From the NCBI RefSeq assembly GCF_011601345.1, contig NZ_JAAORB010000011.1, forward strand, positions 1 to 64,000: a stretch of DNA of 64,000 nt. Reading direction: 5' to 3'. Below the pieces are notes generated by a model. It searched no databases, was not told the DNA's origin, and worked only from the letters and a program-made list of their open reading frames with translations. Positions within the stretch are counted from its first letter, which is position 1. Each line of letters starts with the position of its first letter. Below, piece by piece: positions 1 to 8,419 of the stretch. This stretch comes from Roseovarius gahaiensis (GTDB lineage: Bacteria; Pseudomonadota; Alphaproteobacteria; Rhodobacterales; Rhodobacteraceae). Both the position numbers and the translations under genes were made by a program.

Positions 1-2
1 CG

Positions 3-47
3 CCAGCGCTCTATGCGCCCTTCACGCCCAACCCCAAAGTGGCCTAA
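3..47 (+). CDS. Possible 3' end of a protein cut by the window edge
   Basis: An open frame from the first bases ends at TAA (45-47) and reads PALYAPFTPNPKVA. It is too short for a family call. The composition is compatible with the end of a real protein whose body lies left of the window, but chance is not excluded. Confidence 0.25.
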   Translation, partial: PALYAPFTPNPKVA

Positions 48-83
48 TTTTGCGCCGCCCTTTGGTCGGGTTTTACTCCGCCG

Positions 84-320
84 TTGACAGCAGGATTGCG
101 CAACAAGTACAATCATTGCATCTATTCGTTCGATCCAAATGGCGGCCCGCCCAATACAATCATGATGCGCATAGCGGATCGCAAAACCGAGATACTGGTT
201 GGCAAGCAAGAGGTCGCCGATGACGCGGAACTGGCCAAGTTCGACGCGGCGGTCGAACGTTTGCAGGCCTTGAATCTGGATATATGGGACGCGATCCGGC
301 GGTTTGACTATCCTATGTGA
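84..320 (+). CDS. Possible small hypothetical protein or gene remnant
   Basis: A 78-codon frame starts at TTG with no ATG and no recognisable Shine-Dalgarno sequence. It lies in the same frame as the partial frame that stops at 45-47. The C-terminal half (roughly residues 45-75) is a plausible charged amphipathic helix, and third-position GC is moderately coding-like. I do not recognise the family. It could be the tail of a gene whose 5' part has decayed, or a non-coding frame. It converges on the YqgE gene. Confidence 0.3.
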   Translation: MTAGLRNKYNHCIYSFDPNGGPPNTIMMRIADRKTEILVGKQEVADDAELAKFDAAVERLQALNLDIWDAIRRFDYPM

Positions 321-343
321 TCCAGACAGGGGGACGCTACAGT

Positions 344-910
344 TTAGGCGCGCCCGGCGTCGGCCGATAAGGCCAATGCGCTGACGCCAAGCTGCTTCAA
401 CGCACCTTCCCATTTGTCGGGATCGGGGGTTTCAAAGACCAGTTGTTGGTTCGCGTCGCAGGTCAGCCATCCGTTTTGCGCGATTTCCGCTTCCAGCTGT
501 CCCGGACCCCATCCGGCATAGCCCAAAGCCATGATCACCCGCTCGGGCCCGCGCCCTTGGGCCAGATCTTCAAGAATGTCCAAGGTTGCGGTCATCGCGA
601 AGTGATCGTTCACATCAAGGGTCGAAATGGCAGAATGATAGCCGTAGTCATGCAAAACAAACCCGCGCCCGTGTTCGACCGGCCCACCGAAATGCACGGA
701 CATATCCCGCAGATCGGGCCCCGGAGTGATGGAAAGCTGGGTCAGAAGCTCTTTCAATTTCAGGTCTTCTGTGGGTTTGTTGATCACCAGCCCCATGGCC
801 CCTTCGTCCGAGTGGGCGCAGACGAACACGACCGAGTGTTCAAACCTCGGATCAGCCATGCCGGGCATTGCAATCAATAATTTCCCTGTAAGATCAATGT
901 GATTGGTCAA
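344..910 (-). CDS. YqgE/AlgH family protein (UPF0301)
   Basis: This small cytoplasmic protein belongs to the YqgE/AlgH family, whose molecular role is not settled. The N-terminus LTGKLLIAMPGMADPRFEHSV, the segment GAMGLVINKP and the later MALGYAGWGPGQLE block are family hallmarks, and the length (~188 aa) is typical. On start choice, GGAGG abuts an ATG at 916 with no spacing, whereas a TTG at 910 sits 6 nt after GGAGG. I therefore prefer 910, although 916 remains possible. The gene stands alone, facing away from the DsbD-like gene, so a shared divergent control region lies at about 917-1053. Confidence 0.85.
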   Translation of the reverse strand: MTNHIDLTGKLLIAMPGMADPRFEHSVVFVCAHSDEGAMGLVINKPTEDLKLKELLTQLSITPGPDLRDMSVHFGGPVEHGRGFVLHDYGYHSAISTLDVNDHFAMTATLDILEDLAQGRGPERVIMALGYAGWGPGQLEAEIAQNGWLTCDANQQLVFETPDPDKWEGALKQLGVSALALSADAGRA

Positions 911-1053
911 GAACATCCTCCAGAATACCCTTATAAGAATGGTGTGATAAGCACAGCAGTTCAAGCGTTGCCATCAAGGCCTGCGTTATTTATCCCGGAA
1001 AGATCGCTGGAACGTGAATTGGCATTTCGGGCTGGATCGCCCATGTAGACACT

Positions 1054-1863
1054 ATGATGGCAAGAGTATTAATCCTTATCGTGGCGGTTTTCGCCTTGCT
1101 GCCTGCGCCGCGTGCGGCGCTTGCGAATGCCGACATGGTGGACGCGCGCATTCTGACCGGGTGGCGAGAGCAGGATGGCCGCCACGTGGCAGCCCTGCAC
1201 CTGACCTTAAAGAATGGCTGGAAGACATATTGGCGCGCACCGGGGGATGCCGGGATTCCACCGCAATTCGATTGGCGCACGTCCGACAATCTGGCCGGCG
1301 TTCAAGTGACGTGGCCCGCGCCGCGCGCGATAGATCAGGGTGGGCTGCGCACGATTGGCTATGCCGACAGCATGACCTTGCCGCTGACGCTGAGCCCGAA
1401 AAATCCGGGCCAGCCGATTGTCTTGGCCGGCGAGGTGGAAATTGGCGTGTGCAAGGATGTGTGCGTGCCAGTGACTTTGCAGGTGTCGCAGCGGTTGCAG
1501 GCGCACGCCTCACAGCGCGATCCACGCATCGTGGCGGCCATGGCATCGCGGCCCTATTCGGCGTCTGAGGCGGGCGTCACACGCGTCGCCTGCGCGCTTA
1601 GCCCGATCGAGGGTGGTTTGCGCCTGCGCGCCGAGGTGGATTTGCCCAACACCGGTGGTCACGAGATTGCGGTGATCGAAACCAGCAACCCTGCCATTTG
1701 GGTGTCACAGGCCGATACGAAACGCCAAAGCGGGCGCTTGGTTGCGGTGTCCGACATGTATCATGTCGACGGCGCGGCCTTTGCTTTGGATCGCTCAAAG
1801 CTTCGGATCACCGTCGTTGGTGAAAACCATTCGGTTGATATTCGCGGTTGTCCCGGACGATAA
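1054..1863 (+). CDS. Periplasmic DsbD alpha-domain-like protein
   Basis: A 269-aa exported protein with a clear signal peptide (hydrophobic residues 3-24, cleavage near ALA-NA). The mature part resembles the N-terminal immunoglobulin-like domain of the thiol-disulphide transporter DsbD, with the GWKTYWRAPGDAG block and a CKDVC pair (C133/C137) in the position of the DsbD-alpha redox cysteines. It lacks the membrane and thioredoxin domains of full DsbD, so it is a stand-alone acceptor-type domain. The likely role, by inference, is passing electrons from an inner-membrane CcdA/DsbD partner to periplasmic thiols. Two ATGs in tandem (1054, 1057) leave the exact start open. It is convergent with moaB, 9 nt apart. 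Confidence 0.75.
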   Translation: MMARVLILIVAVFALLPAPRAALANADMVDARILTGWREQDGRHVAALHLTLKNGWKTYWRAPGDAGIPPQFDWRTSDNLAGVQVTWPAPRAIDQGGLRTIGYADSMTLPLTLSPKNPGQPIVLAGEVEIGVCKDVCVPVTLQVSQRLQAHASQRDPRIVAAMASRPYSASEAGVTRVACALSPIEGGLRLRAEVDLPNTGGHEIAVIETSNPAIWVSQADTKRQSGRLVAVSDMYHVDGAAFALDRSKLRITVVGENHSVDIRGCPGR

Positions 1864-1872
1864 GCACCGGCC

Positions 1873-2415
1873 TTATTTTCGGCGTTGATGTTCGTCCAGC
1901 CGGGGCATGATCTCGACAAAGTTGCAGGGGCGGTGGCGGTAATCCAGTTGCAGGCTTAAAATCTCGTCCCATGCATCCTTGCAGGCGCCGGGGCTGCCGG
2001 GCAGGGCGAACAGATATGTGCCCCCGGCAACACCGCCGGTGGCGCGTGACTGGACCGCGCTTGTGCCGATCTTTTGCATGCTGATCATCGTGAAAACAGT
2101 GCCGAAGGCGTCGATCTCTTTTTCATAGACATCGCAATGCGCCTCGACGGTCACATCCCGCCCGGTCAGGCCGGTGCCGCCGGTTGAAATGACCACATCC
2201 ACCCGATCCGAGGCGATCCATTCGCGCAGCTGGTCGGCGATCTGGTCGCGCTCGTCGCGCACGATCATCCGGTCTGCCAATATGTGCCCTGCCGCTTCAA
2301 TCCGGTTGACCAGCACCTCGCCGGAGCGGTCCTCGGAAATATCGCGGCTGTCGCTGACGGTCAGAACGGCGATGCGGACTGGAATGAACTCTTTGCTGTC
2401 GTCGATACGGCTCAT
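1873..2415 (-). CDS. moaB: MoaB/MogA family molybdenum cofactor protein
   Basis: A 180-aa protein of the MoaB/Mog family, which binds molybdopterin and takes part in its adenylylation. Visible hallmarks are the N-terminal VLTVSDSRD, the STGGTGLTGRDVTVEA loop (pterin-binding TGGTG) near residues 80-95, and the LPGSPGA segment near residues 148-154. The length is that of MoaB rather than MoeA. AAGGAG lies 9 nt upstream of the ATG. It is the last gene of a four-gene minus-strand operon, 5 nt after the LysE-type gene. Molybdopterin assignment is from the family; the neighbours do not add support. Confidence 0.88.
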   Translation of the reverse strand: MSRIDDSKEFIPVRIAVLTVSDSRDISEDRSGEVLVNRIEAAGHILADRMIVRDERDQIADQLREWIASDRVDVVISTGGTGLTGRDVTVEAHCDVYEKEIDAFGTVFTMISMQKIGTSAVQSRATGGVAGGTYLFALPGSPGACKDAWDEILSLQLDYRHRPCNFVEIMPRLDEHQRRK

Positions 2416-2420
2416 GTGGG

Positions 2421-3047
2421 TCAACTCCTTTGGATAAGGGCAAGGCGGAGCGCCAGCCCTGCGAATATTGCAGCACTGGCATAGCCAAGGCCGCGTGTGA
2501 ACCGGGTTGATGTGGCCATCCGGCGGCCCACGCCGCCGGCAAACAGCCCAACCGTCCCGTTGATGATAAACCCGCCAAGCCCAAGGATCAGGCCGTAGAC
2601 CAAGAACTGCCCAAGGATCGCGCCGCGTGCCGGATCGACGAATTGCGGGACAAAGGCCAGCACGAACAAAATCACCTTGGGGTTCAGCAGGTTGACGACC
2701 AGCCCTTGGCGAAAGGCACGCACGGCGGGAATGTCCAGCGGGACCGCTGCAGATGGGGCCGGACGGCGCAGGGCGGCCCATGCCAGCCACAGCAGATAGC
2801 CCACCCCGCACCAGCGGATGACGTCGAACAGCCAAGGCATCGCGGCCATGGCCGCCCCAAGCCCAAGCCCGGCCAGCGTCACATGCACCATGCCGCCGGC
2901 AGCAATGCCCGCGCTGGCCGCGATGGCCGGGCGCGGCCCAGACCGCAGCCCAAGCCCAAGGCAAAACATCATGTCCGCGCCGGGTGTCAGGTTCAGCGCC
3001 AGACCAGCCGGGATAAAGGCCAGCAAGACAAGCGGGTCAATGATCAC
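2421..3047 (-). CDS. LysE/RhtB family amino-acid exporter
   Basis: A 208-aa inner-membrane protein with about six hydrophobic segments and the LysE/RhtB signature near the N-terminus (PGPD-like, here LTPGADMMFCLGLGL, residues 20-34). Members export amino acids or derivatives such as homoserine, lysine or cysteine; the substrate here cannot be told from sequence. Start is GTG at 3047, forming a GTGA overlap with the stop of the upstream phosphoesterase, which indicates translational coupling. A second conserved block, NLLNPKVILFVLAFVPQFV, lies near residue 115. Confidence 0.85.
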   Translation of the reverse strand: MIIDPLVLLAFIPAGLALNLTPGADMMFCLGLGLRSGPRPAIAASAGIAAGGMVHVTLAGLGLGAAMAAMPWLFDVIRWCGVGYLLWLAWAALRRPAPSAAVPLDIPAVRAFRQGLVVNLLNPKVILFVLAFVPQFVDPARGAILGQFLVYGLILGLGGFIINGTVGLFAGGVGRRMATSTRFTRGLGYASAAIFAGLALRLALIQRS

Positions 3048-3643
3048 GGGCTGACCTCAAACCAATTGGGGGTCGGGCCAAGGTTGACCACACGGGTCGC
3101 CCCGATCACGCCCTCCGCGCCCCAACTGTCATGAATGTGGCCGCAGAGCGCCAGTTTTGGCTGCAGCCGCTCAATCGCCGCGCGGATGGCGGCTGACCCA
3201 ACGGAAACCCCTTGCGAGGTGACATCGGCCACGCCTTTTGGCGGGGAATGCGTGATCAGAATATCGGCGCGCTCACATGCGTTCAAAAGCGTCTCGGCCT
3301 CGGGTTCGGTCAGGTCGCAGGACCAATCGCCAAAGGGCGTGACCGGCACGCCGTAGCCAAGGCCGAAAATATGCAGCCCGTTCGCCTGCGTTTCACGCCC
3401 GTGCAGAACGGTCATGTCTTTACCAGCCGCGCGGCGCAGCTCGGCATCGCTTTCGGCATTTCCGGGCACCACGATCATTGGTGCGGTGATGCCCTTTAGC
3501 ATGGCCATGGCCTGTGCCAGCCCTTCGCGGTGGTTGCAGAAATCGCCAGCGCCGATGACCAGATCCGCGCTGTCACTGGCCGCCACCAGATCGGCGGCAT
3601 GGCGCGCGGACAAGTGCAGATCGGAAAAGGCCAGAATGTTCAT
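3044..3643 (-). CDS. Calcineurin-like metallophosphoesterase
   Basis: A 199-aa single-domain phosphoesterase. The metal-binding motifs are in order: SDLH (residues 7-10), GAGDFCNHREG (GDxxxR-like, near 31), VPGNAES (GNxE variant near 60), THSPPKG near 132 and GHIHDSWG (GHxH) near 168. The family hydrolyses phosphomonoesters or diesters; the substrate is unknown. Its ATG overlaps the UDG stop (ATGA) and its stop overlaps the exporter start (GTGA), so it sits mid-operon. Length is normal for the YfcE/Rv0805-like small class. Confidence 0.82.
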   Translation of the reverse strand: MNILAFSDLHLSARHAADLVAASDSADLVIGAGDFCNHREGLAQAMAMLKGITAPMIVVPGNAESDAELRRAAGKDMTVLHGRETQANGLHIFGLGYGVPVTPFGDWSCDLTEPEAETLLNACERADILITHSPPKGVADVTSQGVSVGSAAIRAAIERLQPKLALCGHIHDSWGAEGVIGATRVVNLGPTPNWFEVSP

Positions 3644-4422
3644 TGCAAACCCTTAAGCCGCGCCTGCAGCGCCAACAGATCGGCCCAGGTTTCGCGTTTG
3701 AACTTGGGACTGCGCAACAGGTAGGCGGGGTGAAACATCGGCAGGGTTGGCTTGCCATAGCTTTCGGCCCAGTGCCCGCGCAAGCGGCTGATGCCGCGTT
3801 TGCCAAGCCCCGCCTGACAACTGATGTTACCCATCAGTATGATCACTTCGGGGGCGACCAATTCGACATGGCGCTGCACGAACGGGACCAGCATGGCGAT
3901 TTCATCTGGTTTCGGGTCGCGGTTTTGCGGTGGGCGCCACGGCAGAACGTTTGTGATGTAAACCGATGCTTGGGTGTCGGTGGCGTCGCGCGCCATGCCG
4001 ATTGCCGCTAGCATCTTGTCCAGCAATTGCCCGGCACGGCCGACAAAAGGTTTGCCCTGCATATCTTCGTCCCGGCCCGGAGCCTCGCCGATGATCATCA
4101 CGCGCGCCGCCGGGTTGCCATCGCAAAACACCAAATTGCGCGCGCCGCGTTTCAGCTCGCAATGCTCGAACGCGGCAAGCGCGGCTTGCAGTGCCTCCAG
4201 CGTATCGGCGCTTTGGGCGGCCGCCTTGGCGTCGGCCACCGGATCGAATGCGGCCAGTGGCGCAGGCTGTGTGGGCGCAGGTGTGGAGGCCACCGGGGCG
4301 GCCACTTTTTCAGGCACCTCGTAACGGTTCACGGGCGCATCGCAAATCGCCTCGGTCGCGCCAAGTTCAACCTGCCAATCCAGCAGCGCCTTCGCCGTAT
4401 GATAATCCAATGCCGATTCCAT
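3640..4422 (-). CDS. Uracil-DNA glycosylase superfamily protein (family 4/5-like)
   Basis: A 260-aa protein expected to excise uracil from DNA in base-excision repair. After a ~90-residue low-complexity Ala/Pro-rich N-terminal stretch come GEAPGRDED (motif 1, about residue 124), [24 protein letters not shown] and [10 protein letters not shown] (motif 3, about residue 232). The CxxC iron-sulphur pattern usual for family 4 is not evident: only C96 and C110-like cysteines 13 residues apart are seen in that region, so the cluster is probably absent, as in many alphaproteobacterial members. It is the first gene of the operon UDG - phosphoesterase - exporter - moaB and diverges from pyrB. Confidence 0.82.
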   Translation of the reverse strand: MESALDYHTAKALLDWQVELGATEAICDAPVNRYEVPEKVAAPVASTPAPTQPAPLAAFDPVADAKAAAQSADTLEALQAALAAFEHCELKRGARNLVFCDGNPAARVMIIGEAPGRDEDMQGKPFVGRAGQLLDKMLAAIGMARDATDTQASVYITNVLPWRPPQNRDPKPDEIAMLVPFVQRHVELVAPEVIILMGNISCQAGLGKRGISRLRGHWAESYGKPTLPMFHPAYLLRSPKFKRETWADLLALQARLKGLQ

Positions 4423-4477
4423 GATGGCGGCAGGCTACTCCCCTGCCGCGCCAGTGAAAAGCACTCAACGCGATGCC

Positions 4478-4506
4478 TTGCCCCGGACCGCTGCCCTTTC
4501 TATAAG
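4478..4506 (+). promoter_or_regulatory. Candidate sigma-70-type promoter of the pyrB operon
   Basis: TTGCCC (4478-4483) and TATAAG (4501-4506) are separated by exactly 17 nt, about 29 nt upstream of the pyrB ATG. The -10 matches TATAAT at 5 of 6 positions; the -35 keeps the TTG core. Confidence 0.45.
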
Positions 4507-4534
4507 CGGGCAGGATCACGGAACGGAGCGGCGG

Positions 4535-5485
4535 ATGACCTTTTCACACTCCCACCTTCTGGGAATCGAACCCCTGCCACCGTCAGCAATCTCTGAGATT
4601 CTGGATTTGGCCGATCAATATGTCGCGCTGAACCGGGGTGACATGAAACATGCCGAGGCCTTGGCGGGCCTGACCCAGATCAACATGTTCTTTGAAAACT
4701 CCACCCGAACGCAGGCCAGTTTCGAACTGGCGGGCAAACGTCTGGGGGCGGATGTGATGAACATGGCCATGCAGGCCAGTTCGATCAAAAAGGGCGAAAC
4801 GCTGATTGACACCGCCATGACGCTCAATGCCATGCACCCCGATCTGTTGGTTGTGCGCCACCCGCATTCTGGGGCAGTGGACTTGCTGTCGCAAAAGGTG
4901 AACTGCGCGGTTCTCAACGCCGGTGACGGGCGACATGAACACCCCACGCAGGCCTTGTTGGATGCGCTGACAATCCGCCGCGCCAAAGGCCGCCTGCACC
5001 GTCTGAATGTCGCGATTTGCGGTGATATCGCCCATAGCCGTGTGGCGCGGTCGAATATCCTTTTGTTGGGCAAGATGGAAAACCGCGTGCGGCTGATTGG
5101 CCCGCCGACGCTGATGCCGTCGGGCATCGCCGATTTCGGGGTCGAGGTCTATGACGACATGGCCGAAGGCCTGCGCAATGTGGATGTGGTGATGATGCTG
5201 CGCCTTCAGCGCGAGCGTATGGATGGTGGCTTTATCCCGTCCGAGCGTGAATATTACTTCCGCTACGGGCTGGACGCCGAGAAACTGGCCCACGCCAAAG
5301 ACGATGCCATTGTCATGCATCCCGGCCCGATGAATCGCGGGGTCGAGATTGACGGTGAAATCGCCGATGACATTAATCGCAGTGTCATTCAGGAACAGGT
5401 CGAAATGGGCGTCGCCGTGCGCATGGCCGCAATGGACCTTTTGGCGCGCAATCTGCGGGCCCGCCCGCGCGAGGTGATGGCATGA
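4535..5485 (+). CDS. pyrB: Aspartate carbamoyltransferase catalytic subunit
   Basis: This enzyme catalyses carbamoyl phosphate plus aspartate to carbamoyl aspartate, the first committed step of pyrimidine synthesis. The 316-aa length is normal. Key sites are the carbamoyl-phosphate loop [13 protein letters not shown] (about residues 51-63), the K of [16 protein letters not shown] (about 134) and HPGPMNRG near residue 268. The ATG at 4535 was chosen because the frame extends upstream into the divergent UDG start without family homology, and purine-rich CGGAGCGG precedes it. The stop overlaps the next start by ATGA. No pyrI regulatory-chain gene is present; the downstream PyrC' fits the class of ATCases built with an inactive dihydroorotase. 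Confidence 0.96.
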   Translation: MTFSHSHLLGIEPLPPSAISEILDLADQYVALNRGDMKHAEALAGLTQINMFFENSTRTQASFELAGKRLGADVMNMAMQASSIKKGETLIDTAMTLNAMHPDLLVVRHPHSGAVDLLSQKVNCAVLNAGDGRHEHPTQALLDALTIRRAKGRLHRLNVAICGDIAHSRVARSNILLLGKMENRVRLIGPPTLMPSGIADFGVEVYDDMAEGLRNVDVVMMLRLQRERMDGGFIPSEREYYFRYGLDAEKLAHAKDDAIVMHPGPMNRGVEIDGEIADDINRSVIQEQVEMGVAVRMAAMDLLARNLRARPREVMA

Positions 5486-6018
5486 CCGACAAGATCACGA
5501 TCCGACCGACAGAGCATGGCGTTGTGCGCATTTTTGCTGTCGATTTGCCCGAAGATCAGATCGCGGGGTTCAACCGTCAAAACGGCGCGTGGCCCTTGCA
5601 AGACGCGCTTGGTGCTGATGTGCTCAATGCCGATCACGTAGAGCTTTTCCCGCTCTCCGATCTGGATGAGCTGGGGCTGACCGGCTATCTGGAACAGGGG
5701 CACGGGATTGACCCTGCGGATCTTGCGGATATGCGCGGCCAGCTTCATGCGCTGGCGGGCCATGTGCTGATCGTGACGTCGCGTGCCTTTGGCGGGCAGG
5801 CCCAGACATTGACGCCCCGCGCGCCGCTGCGCCTGATTGCCAGCTTTCATGAAGACGCCACGCCGGTTGCCTTCGACCCCCTGCCATCCAAGGCCGCCCG
5901 CGGCACGACGGGTGGCAAGGCGGCCCCCAGTGATGCGGCCATGTCCGGGCGCATTGCGTCCTTGGCATTGCTGGTTTTGTTCGCGCTTGTCGCTGTTGTC
6001 GTATGGGTCGCATCATGA
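5482..6018 (+). CDS. Unknown tail-anchored protein coupled to pyrB
   Basis: A 178-aa protein I do not recognise. Residues 1-130 look soluble and acidic, residues 131-153 form a Gly/Ala/Lys-rich linker, and residues about 157-177 form one hydrophobic helix at the very C-terminus, so the topology is that of a tail-anchored inner-membrane protein. It overlaps pyrB by ATGA and the next gene by ATGA, making co-translation with pyrB and pyrC' very likely. It has no cysteine cluster resembling the PyrI zinc domain. A role in organising the pyrimidine enzymes at the membrane is only a guess from position. Confidence 0.8.
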   Translation: MTDKITIRPTEHGVVRIFAVDLPEDQIAGFNRQNGAWPLQDALGADVLNADHVELFPLSDLDELGLTGYLEQGHGIDPADLADMRGQLHALAGHVLIVTSRAFGGQAQTLTPRAPLRLIASFHEDATPVAFDPLPSKAARGTTGGKAAPSDAAMSGRIASLALLVLFALVAVVVWVAS

Positions 6019-6467
6019 GCGAAAACCTGATCCACTCGATGACACCCACCAGCCCGCTGGCCGACGGCGAACATGTGGTTTACAGTTTCCACCCTGACCG
6101 TGCAGCCTATTGGCGCGATCATGCTTGGCTGGCGGCGGGGGCGATGGCCATCGGCATGGTGATCTTGTGGGCGATGGGCAATCCACATGTCTGGACCGGG
6201 GCAGTTGGCGGGCTTGCGGCGGTGGCCGTGCGTGCGTTCTACGTTGCCTCGGACGAGATGCAGGCCCGGTGGGATTTGACAGACCGGCGCTTGTTGGGGC
6301 CGCAAACCCGCGCGGTGTTCCTGAAAGATATCCAGACGATCCGAACCCTTGGCAGTGCCGTGCAGATCGTCACGCGCTCGGGCGACAAGCATCTTTTGAA
6401 ATATCAAGCCGACCGCGACGCCACGCGTCAGCGGATCGAGGCCGCAAAAGCCGGAGCCCTGTCATGA
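6015..6467 (+). CDS. Bacterial PH-like membrane protein in the pyr operon
   Basis: A 150-aa protein with two hydrophobic segments (about residues 38-55 and 60-75) followed by a C-terminal block, WDLTDRRLLGPQTRAVFLKDIQTIRTLG, that looks like the bPH2 (YdbS/YdbT-type pleckstrin-homology-like) fold. The start was set at 6015 because that ATG makes an ATGA overlap with the preceding stop. Its own stop overlaps pyrC' by ATGA. The function is unknown. The pair of membrane proteins between pyrB and pyrC' is unusual for a pyrimidine operon. Confidence 0.78.
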   Translation: MSENLIHSMTPTSPLADGEHVVYSFHPDRAAYWRDHAWLAAGAMAIGMVILWAMGNPHVWTGAVGGLAAVAVRAFYVASDEMQARWDLTDRRLLGPQTRAVFLKDIQTIRTLGSAVQIVTRSGDKHLLKYQADRDATRQRIEAAKAGALS

Positions 6468-7747
6468 CAACCACCACGCTGTTTGCCAACGCCCGCCTGA
6501 TCGACCCGGAACAGGGCAGCGATACGCCCGGCTGGCTGCTGATCGAAGACGGGGTGATCAAGGCCATCGGGGCCGAGGCCGCCATGCCAAAGGCGGAGGA
6601 GGTTGTTGATTGTGATGGCAAATGTCTTGCGCCGGGGATTGTCGATATCGGCGTGAAAGTCTGTGAGCCGGGCGAGCGCCACAAGGAATCCTATCGCTCG
6701 GCGGGTCTGGCCGCGGCGGCGGGCGGGGTCACCACCATGGTGACGCGTCCCGATACCAGCCCGGCCATCGACAGCCCCGAGGCCTTGGAATTTGTCGCGC
6801 GCCGCGCCAATGCGGCTGGTCCTGTTCGTGTCTTGCCGATGGCGGCCTTGACCAAGGGCCGCGAGGGGCGCGAGATGACCGAGATCGGGTTCTTGCTGGA
6901 TGCCGGCGCGGTGGCCTTTACCGATTGTGATCACGTGGTCACCAATACCAAGGTGCTCAGCCGCGCGTTGACCTATGCCCGCGCGCTTGGGGCCTTGGTG
7001 ATTGCCCACCCGCAAGAGCCGGGGCTGAGCGCCGGGGCGGCGGCCACCAGTGGCAAGTTCGCGTCGCTGCGCGGGTTGCCCGCCGTGTCGCCGATGGCCG
7101 AACGCATGGGGCTGGACCGTGATATTGCCCTGCTGGAAATGACCGGCGCGGCCTATCATGCCGATCAGATCACCACGGCCCGCGCCTTGCCGGCACTGGA
7201 GCGCGCCAAGCGCAACGGGTTGAACATCACCGCGGGCACATCCATCCACCACCTTACCCTGAACGAATTGGACGTGGCTGACTACCGCACCTTCTTTAAG
7301 GTCAAACCGCCACTCAGGTCCGAGGATGACCGGCAAGCGGTGATCGAGGCGGTGCGCTCGGGCCTGATTGACGTGATCAGCTCTATGCACACCCCGCAAG
7401 ACGAGGAATCCAAGCGTCTGCCTTTTGAAGAGGCGGCCAGCGGTGCCGTGGCTTTGGAAACCCTTTTGCCTGCTGCGTTGCGTTTGTATCATTCCGGCGA
7501 TCTGGATTTGCCAACATTGTTTCGGGCCATGGCCCTTAATCCGGCGCGGCGGCTTGGCCTTGCGTCGGGGCGGTTGGCCGTTGGGGCCCCTGCGGATGTG
7601 CTGGTGTTCGACCCTGACAAGCCGTTTGTGATGGATCGCACGACGCTGCATTCCAAATCCAAGAATACGCCATTTGACGGCCAGCGTATGCAAGGTAGGG
7701 TGCTGGCAACCTATGTTGCCGGAACCCCAGTATTTGAGGCCCGCTAA
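6464..7747 (+). CDS. pyrC: Dihydroorotase-like protein PyrC', probably non-catalytic
   Basis: A 427-aa amidohydrolase-superfamily protein aligned with class I dihydroorotases over its full length. The first metal motif DxHxH is replaced by D61-I-G63-V-K65, and the late IATDHAPH motif reads I305-S-S-M308-H-T-P-Q312, so the two metal-binding histidines and the catalytic aspartate are missing. It is therefore unlikely to hydrolyse dihydroorotate. By analogy with PyrC' of Pseudomonas, a structural partner of ATCase, it probably assembles with PyrB, and a separate active dihydroorotase should exist elsewhere. It overlaps the upstream gene by ATGA and plsY by TAATG. Annotation pipelines will usually call it plain dihydroorotase. 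Confidence 0.88.
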   Translation: MTTTTLFANARLIDPEQGSDTPGWLLIEDGVIKAIGAEAAMPKAEEVVDCDGKCLAPGIVDIGVKVCEPGERHKESYRSAGLAAAAGGVTTMVTRPDTSPAIDSPEALEFVARRANAAGPVRVLPMAALTKGREGREMTEIGFLLDAGAVAFTDCDHVVTNTKVLSRALTYARALGALVIAHPQEPGLSAGAAATSGKFASLRGLPAVSPMAERMGLDRDIALLEMTGAAYHADQITTARALPALERAKRNGLNITAGTSIHHLTLNELDVADYRTFFKVKPPLRSEDDRQAVIEAVRSGLIDVISSMHTPQDEESKRLPFEEAASGAVALETLLPAALRLYHSGDLDLPTLFRAMALNPARRLGLASGRLAVGAPADVLVFDPDKPFVMDRTTLHSKSKNTPFDGQRMQGRVLATYVAGTPVFEAR

Positions 7748-8352
7748 TGCCTGATTTTGACACTGGCCTTGCCCTGTTGGCCCTTTGGGCCGTTCTTGGT
7801 TACCTGCTGGGGTCGATCCCGTTTGGCATGGTGCTGGCCAAGGCCATGAACCTTGGAAACCTGCGCGAGATCGGCTCGGGCAATATCGGCGCGACCAATG
7901 TGTTGCGCACCGGGTCCAAGGGCGCGGCGGCGGCAACGCTGCTGCTGGACGGTGGCAAAGGGGCTGTTGCTGTTTTGCTGGCACGAGCGGTCACGGGCGA
8001 AGATGCCGCCCAACTTGCCGGGCTGCTGGCCTTTTTGGGGCACTGCTATCCGGTTTGGCTAGGCTTCAAGGGTGGCAAGGGGGTTGCGACCTTCCTTGGT
8101 CTGATGCTGGCCTTGGCATGGCCTGTCGGCGTGGCCTGTTGCCTGACATGGCTGGCGGCGGCGGCTCTGAAACGGATTTCATCCTTCGCCGCGATTGCGG
8201 CGGCGGCCTCATCCACCTTGTGGATGAACCTTCTGGGGCATGGGCAGGCGGTTGTGCTGGGTGCGATTTTGACCTTGCTGATCTTCTGGCGACACCGCGA
8301 AAATATCGCCCGACTGAAAGCAGGCACCGAACCGAAAATCGGCCAGAAATAA
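7747..8352 (+). CDS. plsY: Glycerol-3-phosphate acyltransferase PlsY
   Basis: A polytopic inner-membrane enzyme that transfers the acyl group from acyl phosphate to glycerol-3-phosphate, starting phospholipid synthesis. The 201-aa length is typical. The three PlsY motifs are visible: GSIPFG near residue 22, the SGNIGATNVLR stretch near residue 43, and GGKGVAT near residue 110 (phosphate-binding). The start codon shares one base with the pyrC' stop (TAATG). It closes the five-gene pyr operon; its product uses acyl-phosphate made by PlsX elsewhere. Confidence 0.93.
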   Translation: MPDFDTGLALLALWAVLGYLLGSIPFGMVLAKAMNLGNLREIGSGNIGATNVLRTGSKGAAAATLLLDGGKGAVAVLLARAVTGEDAAQLAGLLAFLGHCYPVWLGFKGGKGVATFLGLMLALAWPVGVACCLTWLAAAALKRISSFAAIAAAASSTLWMNLLGHGQAVVLGAILTLLIFWRHRENIARLKAGTEPKIGQK

Positions 8353-8361
8353 CCCGGCACC

Positions 8362-8407
8362 GCGGCTGGCCCGGTATCGGGCGCAGGTGCAGTGCCGGGC
8401 CAGCCGC
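8362..8407. repeat. Perfect 13-bp inverted repeat between convergent plsY and gshA
   Basis: GCGGCTGGCCCGG (8362-8374) pairs perfectly with CCGGGCCAGCCGC (8395-8407) around a 20-nt loop. There is no T-tract on either side, so it is at best a Rho-assisted or transcript-end-protecting stem shared by two convergent genes. Confidence 0.5.
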
Positions 8408-8419
8408 ATGTTCAATCAC

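Noticed and set aside
4583-5320. 245-codon minus-strand frame opposite pyrB
   Set aside because: A shadow of the ATCase gene, with no ribosome-binding site or family motif.
6428-7984. 518-codon open frame on the minus strand opposite pyrC'
   Set aside because: It is antisense to the full-length PyrC' frame, has no Shine-Dalgarno sequence, and its His/Gly/Arg-rich composition is that of a reverse-complement shadow of GC-rich coding sequence.
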